Source: an uncultured Lachnospiraceae bacterium
GTDB lineage: Bacteria; Bacillota; Clostridia; Lachnospirales; Lachnospiraceae
Length of the DNA stretch: 20,203 bases
Direction of reading: 5' to 3'
Assembly (NCBI GenBank): GCA_910577785.1
Contig: CAJTNT010000057.1
Location: forward strand, 1-20,203
A model generated the notes under the pieces. The model saw nothing but the letters and a program-made list of their open reading frames with translations, did not search any database and was not told the DNA's origin. Both the position numbers and the translations under genes were made by a program. Shown here in pieces: positions 14,131 through 20,203 of this stretch. Numbering within the stretch: position 1 is the stretch's first letter; the number at the start of each line of letters is the position of its first letter.

Positions 14131-15744
14131 TTAATTTTCCTCCGAATCATCTTCTAGTGAACCAAACAACTCATCAAATTTTGCTTCTAATTCCTTCTGG
14201 AGATCATAATCCAACTCTTCATTTTCTTCTCTCGTTTCTTCTTTTTGGGGTATCGACACTTCGTTTAGTTCACTAAATTTAATAAGTGTATTCGTATTTC
14301 TTAATTCTTTTTTTATTTTTAAATAATGATACTTTCCACTATCATACTTATCAATATCTGCTAGCATTGTAATATATGGATATAAACGACCACTCAAAAT
14401 TAATGCCTCTCCTCGTTCTTTGTTCAAATGTTGTAATGAATCTGGTGGGATAACATATTTCTCTCCATTTGAACGTTTCCCACACAATACAGATAACTCC
14501 TCCAATAATTTTACTTCTCTGCTAGTAAAAAATATCCAATTGTTACAATTTGATTGTATTGTTTCCGTTTCTTCTTTATATCTTTCAAGTAGTTGATGCT
14601 TACTTTGTACAATAAGGTTGAATCGAATATTTCTACTTCTTGCTGCTGTAATCATAGTTGGAAAATCTTTAATAGTAGGTAAAGATGAAAATTCATCTAA
14701 AATATAATTTACTCTAACTTTCATTTTTCCACCTATATTAGATTGAGCTTTATAAATTAAATATTCATAACTCTGCTTTATAAACAAAGTTACAAGTTTA
14801 TGATAACTAGTTTTTTCATCTGGCATAATTAAATAAATTATTGTTTTACTTTCACTAATACAATCCATATAAATACTACTATTGGACAACATTTCTAAAA
14901 GATTGGGCTGAATCATAAAACTTCTCATTTTTTCATCAAAAGTACTTAGAATACATGATTGTGTTTTATCAGGAGCCTCTATCGTACCCATCAATGAAGA
15001 AGCTACAATTTCATCTTCTTCAATAAAATCCCTATAAAAAGATTTGTTATAATTTTGTGCTCGAAACAAAAATTGTCGTAATCTTAATAAATTACTAATA
15101 TTAACATATTTATCATCAAGCCCAAATGTCTTGCAATATCCAAATAATAGTAATGTTAATCCAAAAAACAAATCTCCAGCGCTATAATCCCAATATGGAT
15201 CCTTAGCAGATTTTTCTGATAACATTAAGTTTACTGCTATATCATTTACAAACTCACATGCCTTGTCTATGTCTCCATTTTTATAAAAGGAATACGGGAT
15301 ATTCAAAGGATTCCACGAATTTCCTAAAGAGGGAGATCTAAGATTTATTATCTGAATTCTATATCCGCGTTCTTCTAAATAACCGGCAGTTCTTTCATAT
15401 ATTTCTGCTTTAGGATCTGAGACGATCATAGATTCTCCAGCATCTCCTAAAATATATATAGAAGGCATCACCACTAATCGACTTTTTTTTGAACCAGTCG
15501 ACCCTATTATTAATGTATGCGAATCTGATGAATCCACAAGAATATCTTCATTGTATTGTCCAATAGGTACACCACCATATTGAGTGACATATTTTAAGTT
15601 TTTGCTCTTGATAAATTTTTTCAAAGATATATTATATCTTGTAAATGATTGCGTAAATATTCGTTCGTTCTCTAATCTGCTCCCTTTTCCTAATTTGTTC
15701 AATGTAATATTATCAAACTTTTCATTTTCATAGTTTTCTATCAT
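14131..15744 (-). CDS. Soluble VirD4/TraG-like ATPase (FtsK-HerA superfamily)
   Basis: VirD4/TraG proteins are hexameric ATPases that normally deliver DNA to a type IV secretion channel. Walker A is at 81-88 and reads GSTGSKKS, with lysine in place of the usual third glycine. SDPKAEIYERTAGYLEERGY (109-128) and WNPLNIP are strongly VirD4-like. Walker B is YILDEF at 347-352, then ITAARSRNIRFNLIVQSKHQL. The 537-residue protein lacks the N-terminal membrane helices usual for coupling proteins and is followed by an acidic tail. No relaxase, VirB4 or other transfer gene is present. It starts 6 bases after the SIR2-NTPase stop, with AAAGGA upstream. I infer a domesticated defence role. Confidence 0.85.
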   Translation of the reverse strand: MIENYENEKFDNITLNKLGKGSRLENERIFTQSFTRYNISLKKFIKSKNLKYVTQYGGVPIGQYNEDILVDSSDSHTLIIGSTGSKKSRLVVMPSIYILGDAGESMIVSDPKAEIYERTAGYLEERGYRIQIINLRSPSLGNSWNPLNIPYSFYKNGDIDKACEFVNDIAVNLMLSEKSAKDPYWDYSAGDLFFGLTLLLFGYCKTFGLDDKYVNISNLLRLRQFLFRAQNYNKSFYRDFIEEDEIVASSLMGTIEAPDKTQSCILSTFDEKMRSFMIQPNLLEMLSNSSIYMDCISESKTIIYLIMPDEKTSYHKLVTLFIKQSYEYLIYKAQSNIGGKMKVRVNYILDEFSSLPTIKDFPTMITAARSRNIRFNLIVQSKHQLLERYKEETETIQSNCNNWIFFTSREVKLLEELSVLCGKRSNGEKYVIPPDSLQHLNKERGEALILSGRLYPYITMLADIDKYDSGKYHYLKIKKELRNTNTLIKFSELNEVSIPQKEETREENEELDYDLQKELEAKFDELFGSLEDDSEEN

Positions 15745-15750
15745 TCCTAT

Positions 15751-17655
15751 TTATTCCTTTTCAATATCAAAAATAAAACTCTCTGTTTCATATTCACTAT
15801 TATAATATTCCTTATTATACTCCTTTTCTTTGTCGTATTTTACCATTAACTTTTGAGCCTGTTCTTTTCTATAATCCTTTCTCTTATCTATTTCTAGAAT
15901 ATTTACATTTGGATTATTTAAATTTCCTTCTCCGTCCGTTAATATATATCGCATCACTTTATTGATAATATCATTATCACCAGCGTATTCATCACTTCCG
16001 GATATATTTCTTAATATTAAGTTTAATGCTTTTTCTAAACTGCATAATAATAACAAGCTTTTGTCTTCACTCATCTGTTTCCTTACAAATTCATTTAATT
16101 CATCGTCTATACTTAAAAGTTCTTCTTCCGATAAATCATTTAATCCTAAATTTCGCTTTCTATACCATATATATTGATAACATATTTCTTTAATGTCATT
16201 AATTGATAGCTGACATATTTCTCTAGGTCCAGAATAAGCACTTCTTAGAAGTATTACCCTGAATTCATCTTTTCTCTCTTTGTCTGTTGCTACTTCCCAA
16301 ATTTCAGATGTTTTATAATCACGTACAATAAATAAAATCCTGATTTTAATACAATATCGTTTAACTTTCTTAATAAAATTGAAAACTCTTGAAATGCCTC
16401 CAATATAGCAATCAAAATCATCAAAAATGATAAATAATTTTCTATTCCTTTTGTTTATACTTGTTTGTTTATCAATAAAATCATCAATTTGTCCAGGACC
16501 AATCATATACCAATCCCATGTAATAGCATATTTCCTTGCAAATTCATATGATAATTTACTTTTTCCTGCTACATCTTTTCCCCAAAGCATCCACCAACTG
16601 AAATCGAAAGTATATTTTGACTTTGAATTTAAAAAATCCTCTAATTTTTCAATCTCTATTTCTCGACCAACTAAATCATGCTCACTATATTTATAATAAT
16701 ATTCTCCACGATTTGAAGTTTTTAATATCCTTTCATTTTTTGTATCAATCAATATTTTATGTAAAATTATCTCCACACTAATAGGTTTATCAATGTCATA
16801 AATAATTGGCATAATATTCAATTCAGCCAACTTATTTTTCAGTTCTCTTTTTAACTCATCGTCATTTTTGCATCCAACAATTGCATAGTGAATGCTACCT
16901 TCACTTTTCGTTCTTTGCAAAACTTCTCTAAGATATTTATCCTTTAATAAATCTACACCTATAAAAAATAATTTATATTTTTGAATCCACTTCGTAATAC
17001 TTTGCATAAACATAGAATTATTTTTGTAATTCTCCTCAAAAGCACTCTTTGTAATTATTCGTTCTGTCGCATTTGAAATTATATCACCATGAATTTTAAA
17101 TAATAATGCTTTATTCGCTACCTCAGCATTACTTCTAAGTTTATTATTTAAGGCATTACAATTATATGGTGTTGCAATTGACGGATTAATTCCTGCCAAC
17201 TCATATGCATATTCTAGTACCCGATCAAAGTTAGCCGTAACACTATCGCCACAATTTAACAATGGCACTAAACTTATTGCCTGATTTTCTAATGCGTATT
17301 GATCAATTTTTCTGTCAGAATAAAATTCTTCTAAATGTTTATTAATTACATCTTCTCCATATTTTCCTCCCAAAATATTAATTAATTCATCCAGTGCCTC
17401 AATAAAACCATTCTTTTTCTTTTTTTCTTGCACATTTTTCCGTTGAGTATCTGAAAGAGCACCATTTAGCAACTTTATGACATCTTCTATAAAGCTTTTA
17501 CTATCTCCAAATGTAAATTCTGTCAGGCCATCGCCAATAAAAGGCATTATGCCACCGCCATTTGAGCTTTCTATAATATTATTGCAAATAAAGTTATAAA
17601 CTAATACATTTCCTGTACTAAAATCAAGTATTTTATCAAACTCTTGTGTCATCAT
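15751..17655 (-). CDS. SIR2-like domain fused to a P-loop (STAND/AAA-like) NTPase
   Basis: Numbered from the upstream in-frame ATG at 17661, residues 1-300 are SIR2-like: MPFIGDGLTEF (39-49), VTANFDRVLEYAYE (141-154) and LLFKIHGDI (186-194). The usual GAGxS reads GDGLT, which may impair NAD binding. From about 330, VGREIEIEKLEDFL leads into a P-loop module: Walker A GKDVAGKS (361-368) and Walker B FIIFDDFD (410-417), then a sensor-like ILFIVRDYK. The C-terminus is charged. Architecture resembles SIR2-linked STAND proteins such as some Avs/DSR defence effectors, but at 634 residues it lacks a long repeat domain. Start 17655 is chosen from clustered ATGs because AAGGA lies 6 bases before it; 17652 is equally possible. 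Confidence 0.82.
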   Translation of the reverse strand: MMTQEFDKILDFSTGNVLVYNFICNNIIESSNGGGIMPFIGDGLTEFTFGDSKSFIEDVIKLLNGALSDTQRKNVQEKKKKNGFIEALDELINILGGKYGEDVINKHLEEFYSDRKIDQYALENQAISLVPLLNCGDSVTANFDRVLEYAYELAGINPSIATPYNCNALNNKLRSNAEVANKALLFKIHGDIISNATERIITKSAFEENYKNNSMFMQSITKWIQKYKLFFIGVDLLKDKYLREVLQRTKSEGSIHYAIVGCKNDDELKRELKNKLAELNIMPIIYDIDKPISVEIILHKILIDTKNERILKTSNRGEYYYKYSEHDLVGREIEIEKLEDFLNSKSKYTFDFSWWMLWGKDVAGKSKLSYEFARKYAITWDWYMIGPGQIDDFIDKQTSINKRNRKLFIIFDDFDCYIGGISRVFNFIKKVKRYCIKIRILFIVRDYKTSEIWEVATDKERKDEFRVILLRSAYSGPREICQLSINDIKEICYQYIWYRKRNLGLNDLSEEELLSIDDELNEFVRKQMSEDKSLLLLCSLEKALNLILRNISGSDEYAGDNDIINKVMRYILTDGEGNLNNPNVNILEIDKRKDYRKEQAQKLMVKYDKEKEYNKEYYNSEYETESFIFDIEKE

Positions 17656-17674
17656 ATACATTCCTTCTTATATA

Positions 17675-18547
17675 TTAGGATTCTATATCTTTTATCAATT
17701 TTGACAATATTGTTTTTAAATTTCCATGATCTGATGAGTCATAAAAAATTGCCATAGTATTCAAAGTTTCAAAATGTTGCTTTAACATAGGAATATCAGA
17801 CTGTTTACACCCATAGATTGTATAATTAAACATCCCTTCTTCCATACGCTCCTTAATAATATCTACAGTTCGATCTTGTTTTAGCCTTGCGCCTAAGAAT
17901 AACAACTTTCTACTATCAATCCATCGAGTTAATTGTTTTCTTAATGGTGTATCTATGCCATAATGTTCATCATACGATTTTCCAGTCACAATGATATCGT
18001 CTTTATTAGACAAAATATCGCCATGAATTTTAAAGACTAATGCACTTTTCTTATTATCATTTCTTAAATACTCGTTAAGTTGATTAGTATTTGTAGGAAT
18101 CGCTCTATCTGGTACTATATTGTTTAGTCTACATGCATGTTCTAATACTCTATCAAAATTGGTTGTAATGCAATCACCATGGCATAATTGGGGTATTAAA
18201 TATGCAGTACTTTTTTTTATTTCATCGTCATCTATCTTATCTTCTGAAAATACATCTCTTAACTCATTATAGAACAGAGTTTCTCCATATTTCTCACACA
18301 ATAAATCTGAAGCAGTAAAATAATCTCCATCTTTTACTGCTTTCTGAACACTTTTTCTATCTTTACTCGACAAATCAGAAGATAACTTTATTAATAACTG
18401 CTCCCAAGTGTCATAAGCAAAAGCCGAAAGACCTGCTCCCACAAATGGCAAAACACCTTTTCCTTTTTTTATTTCTTTACAAAGGCTATTATAAACGATC
18501 CTATTAGTTGTATCATAACTCATTATCTTATTAAAAGCTGATAACAT
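17675..18547 (-). CDS. Stand-alone SIR2-like (SIR2_2) protein, probable NADase effector
   Basis: This 290-residue protein is a single SIR2-like domain. Numbered from an upstream GTG at 18562, it has VLPFVGAGLSAFAYDTWEQL (37-56) with an intact GAGLS, CITTNFDRVLEHA (131-143) and VFKIHGDI (176-183), the conserved Asn-Phe-Asp and His positions. LLFLGARLKQDRT (220-232) ends the fold. Defence SIR2 proteins of this type deplete NAD when phage infection is sensed; that activity is inferred here. Start 18547 is chosen because GAGGG lies 8 bases upstream. The stop is 19 bases before the SIR2-NTPase start, and the two share about the same SIR2 layout, suggesting an ancient duplication. Confidence 0.85.
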   Translation of the reverse strand: MLSAFNKIMSYDTTNRIVYNSLCKEIKKGKGVLPFVGAGLSAFAYDTWEQLLIKLSSDLSSKDRKSVQKAVKDGDYFTASDLLCEKYGETLFYNELRDVFSEDKIDDDEIKKSTAYLIPQLCHGDCITTNFDRVLEHACRLNNIVPDRAIPTNTNQLNEYLRNDNKKSALVFKIHGDILSNKDDIIVTGKSYDEHYGIDTPLRKQLTRWIDSRKLLFLGARLKQDRTVDIIKERMEEGMFNYTIYGCKQSDIPMLKQHFETLNTMAIFYDSSDHGNLKTILSKLIKDIES

Positions 18548-18611
18548 TTTCTTTTCCCTCACTTTAACTTATTTGATATTTTTTCAGATTTTACATTCAT
18601 CTTCATTACAA

Positions 18612-18642
18612 ATCATAAAACCGCCTAACACAATGCTGTCTA
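18612..18642 (-). promoter_or_regulatory. Candidate promoter for the SIR2 operon
   Basis: On the minus strand TAGACA (18642-18637) matches five of six -35 positions and TATGAT (18617-18612) five of six -10 positions. The spacer is 19 bases, which is long. It lies 65 bases before the SIR2 start, in the 203-base gap downstream of the XRE gene. The half-repeats GTTAGACA and GTTAGGCG overlap it and could be an operator. Confidence 0.3.
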
Positions 18643-18750
18643 ACAAAAAATCCCTGCCAGATCACACAAGGTGAATACATAAAAAGACTATCAGTCACAG
18701 TAAACATCTCCCATGTCTACATAAATACCATAACACCAAAGCATCCTCCA

Positions 18751-18987
18751 TTAAAAGCTATTCTTTTGACTTCCAACTTTTATTTTTTCTCCATTTTCTA
18801 AAACAAACGCCTGTTCAAATTTCACATTTAAAGCCTTTGCAATCTCCATCATTTCCTCAAACGAAACTGTCCCACGCTTCAACTTCTTATTAAAATTTTG
18901 CGGCGACTGTCCGATACGCCTTGCCAGCTCCGCCAGGCTTATATTCTTCTTTTCACATAACTCTCTTATCATATCCGATGCAGTCAT
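18751..18987 (-). CDS. Small XRE-family helix-turn-helix regulator
   Basis: The 78-residue protein is almost entirely a Cro/CI-type HTH: SLAELARRIGQSPQNFNKKL contains the two DNA-binding helices, followed by FEEMMEIAKALNVKFEQAFV. GGAGG lies 6-7 bases before the ATG, and a near-consensus promoter precedes it. It is the first minus-strand gene before the SIR2 operon, 203 bases upstream of it, so it may repress or activate that operon. It could equally be a leftover regulator of the mobile element marked by the recombinase tail upstream. Confidence 0.85.
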   Translation of the reverse strand: MTASDMIRELCEKKNISLAELARRIGQSPQNFNKKLKRGTVSFEEMMEIAKALNVKFEQAFVLENGEKIKVGSQKNSF

Positions 18988-19012
18988 GGTACACCTCCGC
19001 TAATATACTACC

Positions 19013-19041
19013 ATTATAAACCTTTTAGTTGACATTTTCAA
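19013..19041 (-). promoter_or_regulatory. Near-consensus sigma-A promoter for the XRE gene
   Basis: On the minus strand TTGAAA (19041-19036) and TATAAT (19018-19013) are separated by exactly 17 bases. The -10 is perfect and the -35 matches five of six positions. The ATG at 18987 follows after 25 bases with GGAGG between, giving a short leader. Confidence 0.75.
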
Positions 19042-19071
19042 TACATCCATGTGAAAATTAACTGAAAATTC

Positions 19072-19110
19072 AAAAAGCACCCTGTGAGCATATACTGCCA
19101 CACAGGGTGC
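19072..19110 (-). terminator. Intrinsic terminator after the serine recombinase tail
   Basis: GCACCCTGTG (19077-19086) pairs perfectly with CACAGGGTGC (19101-19110) around a 14-base loop. On the minus strand the stem is followed directly by TTTTT (19076-19072). It lies 20 bases after the stop of the recombinase-tail frame and insulates the XRE/SIR2 region from it. Confidence 0.85.
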
Positions 19111-19129
19111 CGAAACACAGTTTGTTTAT

Positions 19130-20203
19130 TTATTTGTTCCTTCGGATATCCACCGAAAGCCCCGATTTCAATTCCACTTCAAACTTATCATCAAACACCG
19201 TAACCTTCGCAATCAGCCGTCTGACCAGCTGTTCATCATACTCTTCAATCTCCGCTGTCTGACTGTTCAGGAACGCTTTCATGTTGAAAATGCTTTGCTT
19301 TACGCCCTCCATTTCAGCCTTGTCAGCCAGTATCTGTTGCTTTTCCTCACGCAGCTTATATATTTCTTCTACCAGGTCATCATATTGCTCATTTCTGTTT
19401 GCTTTTTGTAAAAGCTGCTTTTGGAGTTCCTCCAGCTTCCCGTCAACATCCTTTGTCGGGGAATTTTCCTGCAAAACTCCTATGGTGAACCGCAGGGCAT
19501 AGGACGCACCGGAATAGACACGCACCCGGTTCCCACGGATGCGCATCTCCACCGTGTACATGGTGAGATTCCCACGCAGGTCTGCATTCGGTGTCCGGCT
19601 GATGGTCTGGCTGTAGCTGCCAAGGAGCGTGGAGCCCTTGTAAAGCTCCACCCGCTGCGTATCGTAATTCAGGCAGCAGAACACGTCCCCGCAGAACACC
19701 CCTGCCTTCCCGCTGCCGTCTGCCGGGAATGCCAGCCTTGCCCGCAGGTGCAGTTCTTTGAAGCCGCTGTACTTCCATGCAAGCTGCCCGCTCCCCTCAA
19801 GCTGGGAATACGGACGGTTCTCATAGCCCTCCCGCCACACCTGCCACTTGCCGGAAAGCGTCGTCCAGTAGGTTTCCGGCAGGGGGTTCTCGTCACGGAA
19901 ATCCTCGTACCAGATGAGCGCCGAGTCCGGCTTCCTGCGGAGCATCTCCAGCGTCAGCTTGAAGCCCCTGTCCGGCTGCGCCATGTTCCCGTCCACATCC
20001 TTGAATTTCCGTGGTGCAAGCGTGTAGGTGGCGGAGCCGGCGCTTGGTTCTTCAGAGAAGGACTGGCAGACACGGAAGCCGTAAAACTGCACCCCTTTCA
20101 CATCCACCGAGACCGTGATGGTATGCGTACCTGCGGAGAGGGAAATCCCCTCTGCCAGTGCCGACCAGAAGGTAGTCCTCCAGTACGGCCACCACAGGCG
20201 GCT
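19130..20203 (-). CDS. Chimeric frame: phage-tail-like protein fused to a serine recombinase C-terminus (5' end outside window)
   Basis: The minus-strand frame is open to the window edge, so the 5' end is missing. Up to about 19481 it encodes a GC-rich, beta-rich protein with a concanavalin/LamG-like segment (GQLAWKYSGFKELHLRARL, then FCCLNYDTQRVELYKGS) that resembles phage tail-associated proteins. From about 19480 the composition drops in GC and the last ~116 residues (KLEELQKQLLQKANRNEQYD to VELKSGLSVDIRRNK) match the C-terminal coiled coil and end of large serine recombinases. The catalytic and zinc-ribbon domains are absent. The junction lies near ALRFTI/GVLQENSPTKD. The recombinase part is almost surely inactive. 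Such a fusion could come from deletion, integration or an assembly join. Confidence 0.6.
   Translation of the reverse strand, partial: SRLWWPYWRTTFWSALAEGISLSAGTHTITVSVDVKGVQFYGFRVCQSFSEEPSAGSATYTLAPRKFKDVDGNMAQPDRGFKLTLEMLRRKPDSALIWYEDFRDENPLPETYWTTLSGKWQVWREGYENRPYSQLEGSGQLAWKYSGFKELHLRARLAFPADGSGKAGVFCGDVFCCLNYDTQRVELYKGSTLLGSYSQTISRTPNADLRGNLTMYTVEMRIRGNRVRVYSGASYALRFTIGVLQENSPTKDVDGKLEELQKQLLQKANRNEQYDDLVEEIYKLREEKQQILADKAEMEGVKQSIFNMKAFLNSQTAEIEEYDEQLVRRLIAKVTVFDDKFEVELKSGLSVDIRRNK

Noticed and set aside
14131..15744. VirD4/TraG-like gene as part of an integrative conjugative element
   Set aside because: No relaxase, VirB4/TraE, lysozyme or membrane transfer genes lie in the window, the protein lacks N-terminal membrane helices, and it is locked in an operon with SIR2 and TPR genes.
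17675..18547. Thoeris ThsA assignment for the SIR2 protein
   Set aside because: There is no SLOG or other C-terminal sensor domain and no TIR-domain ThsB gene nearby.
18681..18696. GACT-ATC-AGTC hairpin with adjacent T-run on the minus strand as terminator of the XRE gene
   Set aside because: The stem is only 4 bp and AT-containing, too weak to call; noted only as a possible pause site.

Overview
The window looks like a chromosome segment of a spore-forming, low-to-mid GC Clostridia, most likely Lachnospiraceae. The evidence is a spoIIR gene, a tmcAL gene with Firmicutes-type ribosome binding sites, and a serine recombinase tail of the kind common on Lachnospiraceae mobile elements. The species cannot be fixed from sequence alone.

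Region 1 (1-8.2 kb) is ordinary chromosome of moderate GC. It holds a two-gene NitT/TauT-type ABC importer (ATPase and permease, overlapping by 8 bp), an Sfp-type phosphopantetheinyl transferase, spoIIR, divergent tmcAL, a DedA membrane protein, and a membrane/envelope cluster. That cluster comprises a lysylphosphatidylglycerol-synthase-like/flippase-like protein, a permuted papain-like protein two bases upstream of it, and a GT2 glycosyltransferase. The first 40 bases look like the right end of an IS200/IS605-type element.

Region 2 (about 8.3-13.15 kb) is AT-rich and reads as a defence cassette on the minus strand. A DUF4297-like nuclease gene, split by a -1 frameshift at a dnaX-type slippery heptamer, overlaps a HerA-type ATPase gene by 4 bp. 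A DUF1016 PD-(D/E)xK nuclease follows. Nuclease plus HerA matches the known HerA-DUF4297 anti-phage architecture. The cassette lies between two 35-bp direct repeats (33/35 identical). Both repeats encode an HVETVV-type peptide typical of the end of TrmA/RlmD methyltransferases, and one is still joined to a 111-residue tail.

Region 3 (13.2-18.55 kb) is a second, very AT-rich minus-strand operon of four tightly spaced genes: a stand-alone SIR2-like protein, a SIR2-like plus P-loop NTPase fusion, a soluble VirD4/TraG-like ATPase, and a helical-repeat (TPR-like) protein. No relaxase or other type IV secretion gene accompanies the VirD4-like protein. I read this as a candidate undescribed defence system in which a VirD4-type ATPase takes the place HerA holds in SIR2-HerA systems.

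Region 4 (18.75-20.2 kb) has a small XRE-family regulator with a near-consensus promoter and a strong minus-strand terminator. Beyond it is an open frame in which a GC-rich phage-tail-like protein runs directly into the C-terminus of a large serine recombinase. That suggests a recombination scar at the edge of a mobile element.
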